From: Hofstenia miamia
Taxonomy: Eukaryota > Xenacoelomorpha > Acoela
NCBI GenBank assembly: GCA_004352715.1
Contig: SCFE01000100.1
Location: forward strand, 1,713,747 to 1,777,746
Direction of reading: 5' to 3'
Length of the DNA: 64,000 nucleotides
The position numbers were made by a program, and so were the translations under genes. Below are positions 11,929 through 25,471 of this stretch, piece by piece. Under the pieces are notes generated by a model. The model did not search any database and was not told where the DNA came from. It saw only the letters and a list, made by a program, of their open reading frames with translations. Position 1 is the first letter of the stretch. Every line of letters begins with the position of its first letter.

Positions 11929-14900
11929 TATAAATGAAAGGCGAAACACTTCTCTATGCTATGGTGCTTTAGGATTTTGGATATCGACATTACTGCATGA
12001 GATATAGACGTTTAAAATTAATTAAATCCTTGTCTCTAATGTTAACCATAAATTGTACCAAAATTTCTTGCTGCAAACAACTTTAAGTCGCCTAATCAAA
12101 TGCAATGGAAAGTCCCTGTTCGATAACCACTGATTTAAAGTAAGCATGATTTACAACTCTAAACTCATGAACTCGTTATTACAGCTCAGACAACGTGGAA
12201 TTAATAAAGAAGTTATATAAATAAGATAAGAAATTCCGTGAGGCTGAGCAAGCAAAATTTCTTCAGCGGTAAATAGCCAAAAAAAATATAAAAATTATTA
12301 AGCCCATACCAAAATTCCTAAAAAATTATGAGTAAAATTTTTTCATTCACTTATGATGGCCAAATCTCTTCTTGTAAATCTACAGGCAACAAGCACATAT
12401 GTTTTTCATGCTTTGAGAACTAGTAAATGTTGAAAAGTGACTTAAATATCTTAGATTTCAATGGAAAAGCTATTAGCATTGGGAAGGAAAATTAGCTTTT
12501 CAACACGAGATAAATTGTTCATCAAGAGAGACTCAGGGGAATGAAAGCAGAGCACAGGAGAACTGCTGAAATGCATCTCACTTCCCTGAAGAATATTGGT
12601 TTTCCTATTCGGAAAAATTTAATAAATTTCGAGATTAATAATTTAAATATATGCAAATAGCGTGTTACAATAAAAATTGATAGATCGATAGGACTCACAC
12701 TGCCTAGAGAAAAGCCTTATATTGAAATATTGAATATTAATATAGTTAATAAAATTGAACAAAAATAATTTCACATTTCACACAAGAAAAAAAGAGACGA
12801 AATGATAGCATACATTTTTAACATTTTTTAAATATTGTTGCTAAAAGCTTTAGCTAAATAATACCTTTTTATAAACTAAAGTGTAGGCGACTAACGAATT
12901 CTGGGATTGTGCAGTAAAAGCATTAGAATCCTGAGCGAGATTTTGAAAGAATTGTACACGTTAATAATTTCCTTCATATTAATATTGAATATTTTCACGA
13001 AAGTTTTAAATATATTTTGTACAAAACAAATAAATGGGCTGAAACGATTATCGATGGCTTTGGTAAAAACTATTATCAATCTCCATAATCGTCACGACCC
13101 TAATAATACAAAACTTTATAACTCTATAGGCACAAAATTAAGCGCAAATGTTCGAGATGACCCGAAGCACAGCAATTGCCAATTTCGTTATGGAAAAGCC
13201 GTTTTGTGAAGGTGTAATATTATATTTAATATGGACGAAACACCGCGAAAAAATGAAAAGAAAGCATATCTCGTGGTGGATAGTATTAGATAGTAGGAAA
13301 CAATCGAAAAGATCATTGCACGTCAGAGAAACAATAAATCGATGTTGAATTGTCAATCATATCGCCAGCGGGTAACTGCATTCTGTAGCATTTCGCTAAT
13401 AATCAACGAAAATTCTTACTGAAATTGGAAAATAAAGGCTGGTATTTAAACGTCGGTTTGCATGATACAAATTTAATTGATTGAAATTCAAGGCAAATTA
13501 GTGATTGGAATTAAACGCTTGGTTGAATTTAAAGGTCGATTAGGTTTAAGACAATGGAAATTTGCTCATCATTTTGCGCTTTTGGGAATACTGAAAGCTC
13601 CAGCTGAAAAAGTACTTTAACTATTTTAAATTCTTAAGGCTGGGATGAAATACAAATTATTTTTGGCAGGGCACGTTTTTTAGAGCTCGCTAGTCTGCAA
13701 AAATCATTTACCTGCACGACCCCGTAGCCAAAACCCGAAATATACATTCATAAAAGCATTGATTTGAAATGTGAATTGCTAAATTACCTCGGTATTTAAT
13801 AATAACTCCACCCCCGACTAATCGTTATCTACAGAAGTGAATTATTGTTAACAATGAAAATAAATCACTGTGGTTTAAATTTATCCTTTGCATTACTCGG
13901 TGACAACCAAGCGAAACTACGCAAACCCAAAAAAATCTTAAAGAGAAGTCTAATGTTCAAAGTAGCTAAATAAATTTCGTTTTGATTTTACTATTGATAC
14001 ATTATACATAAAAAAAGCATTCAATCAATTGAATGAAAATCATCTGATAAATGTGAAACTCTTTGGAATAATCATGGAAAACTACGGTGTTATTACGCAG
14101 AAGTTTAACTTCAAATTTTGACTAAAAGAATAAAAAATGAGTGTTCAATATTTGATATCAAATAACTTCACGCGGACTTTGTGTTAACACTATGTCTGCT
14201 CTTATGAGAAAACCATCAATATACAAAATCCATAGTGCATTTGATGCTAAGGGAATTAGCACAATAATACATTCGCATTCATTAAGTGCTCGAAGGGAAC
14301 AATAAATTATACTTTCTTGTAGTACGATTTTTTAATTATATTTAAATTTCATATTAATATTTCCAGTTTTTCATAAATTCCAAACTTTTACCATTGGCGA
14401 TTCTCGCAAAAATATCTTTCTTGACATAATAGATTCTAAACCATTGTTCCAATTGGCGATACTTCCGGTGGCATTAATAAGCACTTTAGTCTGAAATTGA
14501 GATTTTATATATATACATATATATAATTAGAGAAAAATTTTTGACACGTAGTATAAAAATGAGTCTAATGACCGAATTGGTATTAATTTAAATGGTACAG
14601 ACCGAAAGTTTGCTTAATCAAATGACTGGGCTGTCATACTTGTAAAACTAATAATGGCAACATGTAACTCAAAAATCTTAACAAACCGTTTTGATATTTT
14701 CCGTCAGAGGTAACTTATGTTGAAATTTTATAGGCAACCGCACAAACGTTTTAATGAATTGTTATTTACCACATGGAAATTGTATTTGAGTTTGCAAAAA
14801 AGGTTTTGCAGAAGAATTTTCATATCATATATTGCAAATACAAAAATTTTAATTTTATAAGTACTATCTAATGTCACGGTGGTCGCAGACTTAAAATAAT

Positions 14901-16990
14901 GGTGCTATGCTTATAAAAGGTAAGATTTTAGTATTTTATGCACAAGACCTCTGTGCACAGTACGCTTCACAATTGGTGTGGGTGGTCAATGTACACAAAG
15001 AAACAGTTGTTATTCCCGTTGGTTGACGACAGCTGAGAACTTGATGGTATGAAGAGAATTAAAAAATCTAGCTAAAAAATCGGAAATTTTAAATTGAAAA
15101 TAGTAAATTTTTTCAAGCACTTCAGTCATAGCAATATAACTTAGTACAAACTTCAAAATTACATTCGAAAGTGTTCACACCATATCTCACGATTTGCAAA
15201 TTTCACAATAGACGGAGAAACTTGTTTGAAAATGTAGACAAATGGTTTATCCTTTTAAAAAGAATGAAAGTTAGTTGTTTATCAGCATATTTGTTAGAAA
15301 TATCCATGCTGTGTTAAACTAAAATCCATGCATAACGGGGTTAATTCGATTCAATCAAATGAAATGTTGGAATGAATTTATCACTATACTTTAAAACATA
15401 CAGTAATCGGATTTATTAAAGCATATCAACTGTATAACCATGCATTAAACATTTATGCAAAGATTTTATGCTTGCATTACAACACCGTCAAATTTGAATA
15501 AACAACATGGAATGTTTTGAACAAGGTCGTAATTGAACTAAATGACAAGAAACTTAAACACGAGAGACAACGCATTTTCCAACATAAACAAATTGGCCAG
15601 TCAATTTGACTTCAATGAATGTCCTCAGACGAAACACTGACTGGCCTCAGGTGGGGTATAGATAAATTCGTCTGAGAGTTTGGCAATTGCAGCACAATAA
15701 CAAATAATGAGCAAGAGAAATTCAAAGCGATGACTGAGTGTGGAAATGAAAAAAAATCTACATGTTCCGATTGAAACCTATTACAATAAACAAACAATAC
15801 AATTTACTAAAATTCAATAATCAACACAATTAATAAATGTTTCAGCTGCTAACATGTAGGGATCTTTACCGGTACTTGAACTAAATTTTGGTCAAATACA
15901 GGAATACTTCAGGATCAGGTCAGTTCAAGAGCATACCTACTATTCTTTGCATGCACTATATAATAAAACAAAAGAAGAAACAATCTCATTCAAAACCCAA
16001 AGTGTGTACAAAAGTTGTTATATGTAATCAGTAGGGCGATTATTCTTTGAAATAAATTTTCGACGACAAAAATTGACTCAAAATTAAGAATTTTTTACCA
16101 TATTTTGACCTAATGAAAAAATTAAAACTACTTCGACCAACTATAGTATTTAAAGTTCAACAAAAACGCATCGATCCTTTGTTAAAAGTTTGCGGAGCTG
16201 TGAAAAAATAAAACAATCAATTAAATTGTCGATTTTAACTTTATTTTGACCTAAAATTGACATTTTGAAGTAACACAATATTTTAAACTTTTTTTACTTA
16301 ACTAAAAAACTGTTAGTCAATAAACGGTATTACATTTGAAATTACTAGGATTGTTAAAATAGTAAATGAGATATAAATTTAAAATTATTCGCCTATGTGA
16401 CGTACCAATTTAGCGCTCAGAAAATTTGTTTTTCATTTAATCTTACCTGTACAAGACTACAATAAACGATATATATATTGAAGACAGTCAAAATCTAGTT
16501 ATAAAGCGTGTAACCAATCAAATTAATAAACACGAGCATTGTGAATTTATAACAAACAGCAATTCAAAATTATTATTTTGTTTGTCAACCAATATTTTAT
16601 TAACGTCAAACCTTTTTCAAATTTGATTATTTGGCGACAAGTGGTCGTCAACGAGCTGCCAAAACCTCTCAGCGGTGTAATAAAAATACTAACTAACATT
16701 CTAATAAAAATTACACATGCACTTTAAATATATTGTACAATTGCTGACATATTAATAATGTGATACATATATCTATATGAATTTTTGAAAATATAACCTG
16801 CCTTGGAAGTGCATATAACCGTTATATGTAGCAACTTTCGGTTCTTTGTCAAAATTTATGTAAAAATTTATATTGATTTTATTTCCATTTCATCAATTGC
16901 AAAAAAATCAATATTTTGAGAAACTATCCAACATTGTGCACAAACAAACAATTACAGTATTATATTACATCGCTTGTAGAAGTCACACAT
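11929..16990. other. AT-rich non-coding stretch
   Basis: About 5 kb without a supportable gene; several ORFs of 60-100 codons (for example 12907-13209 and 13148-13348) show no domain or splice context. Confidence 0.4.
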
Positions 16991-16993
16991 GAC

Positions 16994-17140
16994 CAGAGTG
17001 GCAAACGGGTCACATATTTTGACATATGACCCGCAGACCATTGACCCATGATCCGACCCATTTCTAGGACCCGGCAATTTTCAAAATTTTGACCCATGAT
17101 CCGACCCGAGCAAGTGTGACCCACAACCCGACTTGAATGT
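16994..17140. repeat. Repeat fragment with GACCC motifs
   Basis: CAGAGTGGCAAACGGGTCA starts a GC-richer patch in which GACCCATGATCCGACCC occurs twice (17043-17059 and 17091-17107), followed by GTGACCCACAACCCGAC. The CAG start and G/C-rich subterminal motifs are typical of a hAT-type element end. The other end was not found. Confidence 0.45.
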
Positions 17141-18044
17141 AAATATAAATTTTTTAAGAACACGTGCTTCAAACCCAGGTCATAAGTTGGCGAGCTGAGA
17201 GCCTGATATTTTCCAAAAATTATGGGACTGTCAAGGCTTTAGTTTTTAACACAGTAGACGTCAGTGCAATAATAAGATGCAGAAAATAGCCATACATGGT
17301 TCCAGTCGTACTGAAATACTGAATGCCAGGTTCAGTCATATGGTCAAGCAGAATACTACTTACCTCAAATCTTTCTTGGAATTTTCGGGGGTCGGACTGG
17401 GACAGGCCAGGACCAAGAACGCGGCCAATTTAAAAATCTGTTCAAATCATAATCAAATTAAAAATATATTTGGACGTGACAGATGTGCTGCTCAAAAATG
17501 AAGTTAGAGAGTTTTGATAAAATATTTGTCATAATGTCATGTTATTAGAAATTCGCAATCAAACCATTTTACAGATTGCAATCTACACAATTACAGGAAA
17601 TGAATTTCATAAAATGTGCATTTGTTACGATTTTAACTTTATAAATCTGACAGGAATAAAATTAGAGAAAATCGATATTTCCTCAAAAGATTACGGTCAA
17701 AGTGCAACAGAAAACGTAATAAGAGCACAGTCAGATGCAGAATTTCTCAGCAGACAGTGTAAACTCTTCAAACCCCAGACAACTAAGCATTTAATGGCTA
17801 CAAATACTTTGTTTAAATTGATCTTTACACCAAACGCTTTCTTACCACAATCAACGATAATTGTTTCAACTAAATTAAGCAGCAGATCGCAAAAAATTAG
17901 AGCAGCTGATGAATAAGTGACTTAACACTCAAAATAAAATAATAACAAGACATACCTTCACGCTCATGAGAATCACTCTGCTGAAAAAGTTATCTAGGAA
18001 TTTGAGTGGTTTTCAATAGTACATTTTCAATAAACTATAAAAAT
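17141..18044. other. Non-coding, with a 125-codon ORF of doubtful status
   Basis: 17539-17916 is open in one plus frame without a recognised domain or coding-like composition; I do not treat it as a gene. Confidence 0.35.
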
Positions 18045-18258
18045 CAGCGGCAGATCGAGTTCTTTTAGTTAGGAGAGGCATGAACGTCCGCAAATAAAAT
18101 GTTTACTCATTACAAATGTGTTGTAGTAAAAAACGCACCATTAATGAAATCTTGGCGAAGATGAATAATACAGAGCGAAGATGATCATTAAAACTACTAA
18201 ATTTACTGAATATATTTTTTGGAATTTGCAATTTTGATGTGGCCGTGTGCCAGCCATA
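18045..18258. mobile_element. hAT-type MITE, family 1 copy 2, diverged
   Basis: Begins CAGCGGCAGATCGAG and shares ordered blocks with the element at 738-1007: a GGAG(A/G)GGC(A/G)TG block, ACAAATGTGTT, AATAATACAG, and an (A/T)TTTTTT..AATTTGCA block. The right end is eroded near GGCCGTGTGCCAGCC. Confidence 0.5.
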
Positions 18259-20927
18259 TCTTATAACATTATTTTCTACAAATAAAATTGACTGAGTTCC
18301 AATTCACTTTAAAAAGCTATTACAAAAACGTTTTGAGATAAAAGTGCATCATTCCCACTCAATAATATAGAAAATCGAAGCTTATTCCTGTTTTGTACAC
18401 TAAAATGCGATTTAGTACGAAATCAGAAATACAACTCATCCAAAATAAAATATTGAGGAGATTAAATTGAACATTTCTTCTGTATTTTAATATACATTGA
18501 TGAAAATTGCGTACATCGTGTACAAACGCTTTCAACTATTTGCTAAATAATTTTGATTTTTGAAAAAGCATTGTAAATTTTGTTTGACGTACCAAAGTAA
18601 TTTGTGTCAAAAACAATAATAGAAGTTAAAACTACTTCAATTATTTAAATTAATGAAGCCAACACAAAAGCATTTGTTCCTACTTTTCAAAGCTATTTCA
18701 AAAAGGACGCGCTGCATTAATGGAAATTGCGTAAACAAAGGTTAACTACGCTTAAAAATGAAAACTTCAAACTTTCATTGATTTATACATACATCCGAAT
18801 TTTGGTCAAAAATCTGTAGAGGCGTACAGAAAATTCAAGAGAACACTTGTCGAAATTAAAACTATTTTGTGTAAAAAAATTGCTAATTATACCATGAGGT
18901 AAGTAAATTGACTGGAAATATTCGATCATTTGGATTCAGTTCACATTTAAACATTAAATGTTGAAAAATGTATAACTAAGTTTTACAAATTAAGAAAAAA
19001 TAGTTTTAGACAGAATTAAAATGAAGAAAACCCAAACCCATGAAACAACGTGTGTGTTTATCCCACTGTTACCGATAAATTAAATAAATATGTTGTCCAA
19101 TTCATGTGGATAAGAACGCGTCTCAGTTATTTACTAAAGACTTTTTAATCAAGATCCAATTTTAAGGAATACCATATATGTTATCACTCTCTTGCATCAT
19201 GTCAAATGAGAGTCATCATTGCTTTGGTCTTAAAAACAATTTCATGGCATTTTGTTACTCAAAATGCCAACACTGCTATCACCAGATGGCCCAACAAATG
19301 AGATTTATTATATTACCAAACAGTAACATTTATTACTAAAGTAATCACGAGGATTTCATTGTAGTTTAGACCAATATTTTGTAAACACATTGTTTGAAAA
19401 AGGTTCACAATAATTAAGAATAAGTTGGGTATTAGGTTAGCATAACAGTAGAGTGCAACTAAAGATATTTTGTAACTACGCAATGAAAAAGTGGGATAAA
19501 TTATTTGCATGTTAAAATAGTTGTTGTAAACAGTAGCAGAGCGGAACGAAATCAGAAAACTTATGCATGCCTTGAAAATGCATTGCTAAGAAGCTTACTA
19601 AGTATCAAAGGAGTCTGCTGCTACTTATTAAAATGTTATGTTTTAACTCAAGTACAATACGAAAACCACGCTCTCACAAAGTCTTTCTTGCAACACTTAA
19701 AATGAAATGTCAATCATAGCGAATTAGTGTCCAAATCCATTGTGACACTTGCCAAAATCCGATTAGGGTATTAGGCGGAAACAACAAGTGTGCAATGGGG
19801 AATACCCAGTTGAATCTTAAAGGAAATCAGATTAGCAACTGTTTGTGATTATTACTTTATGAAAGCTATATAATTCTAGAAGCTGTTAGGTTGGCATATG
19901 GCTTCTCATTGCATCTGTCCCTCTTAACTCAATTTCAGAATAAAACCAGTTTCAAGTGGTGAAAAACACTAGTGTCAAAGCTCAAGATATGGTTAGTGGG
20001 CCTCTCTTTGACTACTCTATAGGTCCATAGAATAATTTTTGGCTGCTGTTGCTAAGCACGATAGCTAGGAAATACATATTGCTGTTATACTTTACATTGT
20101 GTAGTCTCAATTCAAAAATGATCACATTTCGGATTAATTAAGGCACTAGAAATATGACAAATAAAAATGAGTATAAAAATACTTTTGCAACTTGGATTAT
20201 AAGGACCAACAGCAATATAAATAATAAATGATAAGTCGCATGGCCCTCCCTTTCAAAAGTTTCTTAACTCTTGGGATAATTAATTCCAGGCATTGGACAA
20301 AGCATATGAGCATGCATGGAGTAAATGAAATGTTTCTGTAATTTTAACAATAAAAGTTGATTTCACATCAAGGCAAGAATATGTTTCAATGAATGATTAA
20401 TAGACACAAAATAACCAATAAAGGTTTATACTCATCAATTGTTTATAAAAGTTGATTCAATATAATTGTTTCCACTCCGCATCATCTCGATTCAAAGCAC
20501 AACAAGTGCTATTAACAATGCCGCAAATTCACTGGAAATTTAGCAGCTGCACACCTGTGCCAGAAATGGAAACAGAAAAAATTGAATGGCGTCAAGTGAA
20601 AAAAGCTGTATAAATGTAGCGAAAAAGACCTTTACAGATAAAAGAAATACTTAATGAAAAGCATGTCAAAGTAAAAATTTACTTTAGTAGATTTTCTAAA
20701 GTCTGATTGGAATTGCAGGAATTAAATTGATCAAAATCTTACGGATGAGAATTTAAGGGTTAACATTTCTAGGGAGTGCAGAATTTTATATAATATATTT
20801 ACCAAATATCACTTCACAAGTATCTATATAAAAAAAGAATGAAAATTCGTATATATTCTAAAATGAAAAATAGGACAAAATAAGATAGTATAAAATATTA
20901 TTGTCGAAGTTACTGAATCCACTAACC
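18259..20927. other. AT-rich non-coding stretch
   Basis: A 31-codon ATG ORF at 20518-20613 has moderate coding-like composition but no family. Nothing else supported. Confidence 0.4.
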
Positions 20928-21045
20928 TCCTACGAAGAAACAAGGCTAATGCATTATTATCCCCTTCAATCATACTAAGGCAACTACGTCCAAACCTGGG
21001 CTGGTACATGTTGTACTGGACAGACATCATTTCACACTACAATGA
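20928..21045 (-). CDS. Possible small exon, unknown product
   Basis: Minus-strand frame reading MYQPRFGRSCLSMIEGDNNA then LALFLRRR, followed by a possible donor (AGGAG, GTTAGT). An acceptor-like TTGTAG lies about 6 bases before the tandem ATGs. Composition is more coding-like than the surroundings, but I do not recognise it. It may belong with the exon at 22501-22544, though the phases do not join directly. Confidence 0.2.
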
Positions 21046-22500
21046 CACTCTGGTTTTCCAGTAATTGTTAACGACCAATCAGAAATGAAAACCAAAGTAA
21101 ATAAAAATATATTTCGCTAAACGCGATTGGCACTGACTTTAAACTGCACTGACTTCGCGAAATGCAAACTTCCAGTTTAGATAATCTCGTAAAATATAAT
21201 TTATTACACATTTCTGACGCTTTGTAAAAAATAGTGTTCAATAAAATCAACAAAATATCGATACTCTCAGCGGGCTGTTACTTCGTAAACAGTGCAGGTT
21301 TTAAAAATTTTTTGCATTTTTAGGAATAGTACAAATTTATTTTCATAAGAACCACAAAAAAAGTTGACGCTGTATTTGAAAGAAATCAGGATCTTGATCA
21401 TTTAGTGATTCCTTGTTGATTCTACAAATTCTATTTGAGATTTAAATTATTGATAGTTATGTTAAATTCGACATTCGAATGAAAGAAATAAGATTAGTAG
21501 TAAAACACATCTAACTAGAAAATCTTTAGACAAGTAAAGCTAGGAAATAATGCCTAATATCGTGCAATGTTCAAAAGTATGTGTTACCTTTTTGACTCTG
21601 CACAGTTATGAACTTTTCAAAAATAGGTTATTACTTTCACGTACTTCAAGCACAAAAATAATTTTTTAACACAAATGTTCATCTTTTTGGGGAAAAAACA
21701 TTTACTAAAAATGGGTTCATATTCAAAAAACCTAAATTTCTCAACTGTTTGAAAATATGGAACAACGATAAGTAGCATTAACACTAAACGCACTGAGTGG
21801 GGCGATTCGGCGTTTTTGAACTTTGACTTTGAAAATGACCTTAATTTAATTATTATAGTACGTATATAATTTTTAAAACATTGAGTTTATTTCTAATTTA
21901 TTCATTTTTTTAGAAATGACAATTTATGAGAAATTATGATTATGTAATACAGGCTGACCTTGAGCGGATGTTTTTCATTTTCGTGTTAGAGTAAGTCTTT
22001 GACAATAATTAGGAGAAATATAAGTTGAATAAACTGTTTCCTTCTGTTTTAATTCATTGGTGAAGTCACAACTTCATTTGCATTTAAAATTGAAACCAAT
22101 GAATATGTTTTTTTGAAAATTGGTAAAGATATAGCTCAAAAGTACATCTTTCACTATGCCAAAGCTCATTACTATATCTTTAAAAGTTTTGAAATAAAAG
22201 AAGAGGACCGAATCGGTCCATCCCATCCTCAGTGCGCTATTGAAATTTTATACCTCAGTGCATCTAGGTTGAAAGTCCCGCGAGTCAATTGAGTATTATA
22301 TCGAAATACACAGATTAGTGGAAAATTATAATTTTATTAAAATTTGATTTGAAGCTATTTACTTAGATTAAATACAAATTTATTTGATAATGACAACTTA
22401 TGTTTCCAATATATAAAGAAATTAGGAGAAAACGTAACATATCCTATTAAGCAAACACTAAAAGGATTCTTTGTAAATATAGAAACTAAGGAATGCTTAC
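21046..22500. other. AT-rich non-coding stretch
   Basis: No gene or repeat recognised. Could be intronic if the flanking minus-strand exon candidates are one gene. Confidence 0.4.
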
Positions 22501-22544
22501 CTTTTGTTAGTATCGTCGCCACTGCTAGTGTGCTCAGAATCCAT
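22501..22544 (-). CDS. Candidate first coding exon, minus strand
   Basis: ATG at 22544 opens a 44-base exon encoding MDSEHTSSGDDTNK, ending AAAAG at a consensus donor GTAAGC (22500-22495). A short, Ser/Asp-rich start exon with a strong donor is plausible. Downstream exons on the minus strand (lower coordinates) are not established. Confidence 0.3.
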
Positions 22545-22974
22545 AAGCAGTGGAAAATCTAAAAACTGATTAAGGTGAAAGAACATTCCAGAATGAGCGC
22601 ATAGACTGGCTAAAGATTTGCTTTGTTGAAACACAGTGGAGCGGAAATCCGTAGTAAGACAACTGGTGTAATGGAAATTAAATCATTTGGTTAGAAAATG
22701 TTCTAATCGATAAAGAAACCGTTTTAATTTATTCATCAGAAGTCATCGGGGAGTCAACGTGGAATTCAACTTTATAGAGCATACTGGCAATTTTTTAAGT
22801 TAAGCGCGAAATCAAAGTAATCAAAATGCAGATACAGTCTACGAGTGATGCCCTATTTCTTCTAAATAGCTTACTCAATATAGTCTCAAGATGTAGCGGC
22901 ATGACAGGAATCCAATCATAATTAGAATTTGATTTTATCCGACACCACAAAATACAATCCGAAGTTTGGAATGA

Positions 22975-24578
22975 ATATATATATAGGTATTCGACCACCT
23001 TAATATTTTGAATAAATAATGAACATTCATTGAATAGAGTGTGCCTAAAATTATAAGTAAGTGTTACTTTGATTAAGAAAGGAAAATTTGTATGTCTAAT
23101 ACCATAAAATATGTAGAATAACAATTGGCTATAAATTTTTAATCAAAATTAGAAAACTTGTATTGGAAAAATGTATTCGGCCACCTGAACAATTTTTAAC
23201 AAATGAGCAAATCCAAAATACGTAAATTCAAAATAAGATACATAAATTAATAATTGATGCAATACAAGCAACAAATATTTTGCGGAGTGTCCATTTGAGC
23301 GAACAACAGCTTCAAGGCGATCAGGGATTGAAGCAAAATGTCTTTCAATAAAGCTGTTGGGAATTGCATAAAATTTTTTCTTTATTGCGCTCCACAGCTC
23401 GTCTTCAGTGTGAAGAGTATGCTGTCCAATTCGATATTTGACCTCTTTCCACATAATTTCGATATGTTAAGGTCTGGAGATTCGCCAGGCAAGTCAGCAA
23501 AGATAGTAACCCCATTATTTTGGAGGAAATTTGTCATTTCTTTTGAGGTATGACATGGAGCACCATCCTGCTGATATATTGATCACTTGTAAGGAGTGGC
23601 AAGAGTTCCTTTTCTAGAATCCGAGCATATTAAGAAGAGTACCAGAGATATGAACAATCTTGCAAATGACACACTTCCATATTGCACCCCATATCATTAC
23701 AGACCCACCATAATTCATGTTCCCTGAATAAATTAAGGAAAATCTGAACTTCTGACCAGTTATTCCCTTTATCAACATTCTTTTCGATTAGTATAGCTCA
23801 AATCTTGACTCATGTGAAAATATAACATTAGACCAATGCTCAGATGAATTTTCTCTTATTAAATTGGCCCACATAATCCGGCTAAAATCTTTGCTTTGAG
23901 GTTAAGAATAGCTTTCTGGATGCCACGAAAGTTCCAATTGAGTACTTCTTCAGGATGTTTCGCACCGTTCTTGCTGTCACAAGGTGACCATCAGCCCATT
24001 CCTTACGAAATTCCTTTGAAGTCTTCCTGGGATTTCGCTTTGAAAGGCACACAAGAGCTGATTTGGAGGTTTCGGGGGACTTCTTTGGTCTTTCGGATTT
24101 CGAGGCAACAATGTTTTCAGAAGTGAAACGTCTGATGATATCCCCGACAGTACTTCAAGGTCGCTCTACAAGTCGGGCTACATTACGTTAACTCATCCTT
24201 TCCAAATGTTTGGAGATAATCAACTCGCGGATGGCAAGAGGTACGTAACCAGGCATCATATATGACAAAGAAAGACTGTTATTAGATATTTTCAATATAA
24301 ATAGACTGATAAAGGTCAACCAATGAAATTTTTCCCTGATTCTCTGATTTGGTCTCAAGTGGCCGAATACATTTTTTAAAGAAAAGACTAGCTAATCACA
24401 AGCATTGTAGCATTTCTCTGTGAGATTTATAGTAAACAGTGATAACTATGTCTCAATATTGATGAATTCCTTTTTCTGCAACCCCAAATCTAATTAAAAA
24501 ATAACTATGAAATTCTTAGCGTTCATTTATTAGAAATAGTTATGGGTGACCGAATTCGTTTTTCCAGTACTGTATACA
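22975..24578 (-). mobile_element. Tc1-type transposon with IR/DR ends
   Basis: About 1.6 kb, the usual Tc1 size. Each terminal inverted repeat holds two copies of a transposase-site-like motif: GGTATTCGACCACC at 22986 and TGTATTCGGCCACC at 23170 on the left, and GTGGCCGAATACA at 24360 and GTGACCGAATTCG at 24547 on the right. The two copies are about 185-190 bp apart on both sides, the IR/DR layout of many Tc1 elements. The right end reads CCAGTACTGTA and runs into (TA)n. The left outer end is eroded into TATATATATA. Confidence 0.8.
23149..24259 (-). pseudogene. Tc1-family transposase, decayed
   Basis: Reading the minus strand from the ATG near 24259: MPGYVPLAIRELIISKHLER gives the paired-like HTH. 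It is followed by PETSKSALVCLSKRNPRKTS, the two-HTH linker and second HTH region, then a WSNVIFSHESRFEL block where the first catalytic Asp is replaced by His. QQDGAPCHTS near 23560 keeps the second Asp. The SPDLN/IE block near 23450-23480 is split by a frameshift. The C terminus (MWKEVKYRIGQHTL to GHSAKY) is open from 23454. Several in-frame stops (for example near 24190) show it is dead. Confidence 0.8.
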
Positions 24579-25471
24579 TATATATATATATATATATAAA
24601 TGCGCTAAAAGTTGCATGAAATTAAGATAAAAATGATAATATATTGCGCCATTTATGAAATCAGTAACTACAAGAACTCAGTGAACTGATATATAATGGA
24701 TAGACATTGACGGTCACGTAGATAGTTCGGGGAATTCACATAGCGAACTACATATACGGAAATTGAAGTTTGCTTAAATCCCAATTGCATGCAAAACACT
24801 TCCTTACTCTTGGAAATACCATAAAAAGATTTTTGGGTATTAAGTAATAAATTGTAGGCGTTTATATGGTTAAATTTAAAAGGAGCTTCTACCTGTTTGG
24901 ATATAGTAGAAAACCATATCGCGTATAGAATTTATTAGTAATAAATTAAAAGCGTTGTATTTAGTTACATTCGTCGCTGGAAGCGGTCGTCTTTGATACT
25001 GAACAATAAATGCCAGTTATTTGATAAAGAAAGATATTTGAGAGTTACCATCTAAGCAAATTTATAATACTATTTAAAAGAGTAATTTTAAAGGAATCAA
25101 TATTACTACAAAATCGTCAAAATCAACGAATACATGCAAACATAGGAGAAAATTCCAAGGGTTGGCATGAGACATTTTGATGATTTGTTAAAATTTGTTT
25201 GAATTTTATTCTTCATTGAAGTTAAAGTTTTAAGTAATAAAGAAACGAAATGACAAAACAAAACTTAGTCAAAACACATTCCTTGAAGTTAAAGACATGA
25301 TTCGTCAATATAGGGTGATGGACATTATTCACTGGCCATTCCGTAAAATATGAAAATATTAAAGATAACTTATATTGAAACTAAACATATTCCACAAAAA
25401 CACCTAAGAAGCAAATTGTTAGTTTGGGTTTGATCCCGTCAATCAGAACATTGTAAGATGTGGTATTATAA
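24579..25471. other. AT-rich non-coding stretch
   Basis: Starts with (TA)n to about 24598; no gene seen. Confidence 0.4.

Noticed and set aside
17539-17916. 125-codon plus-strand ORF as a gene
   Set aside because: No domain, no splice context, and composition like neighbouring non-coding DNA.
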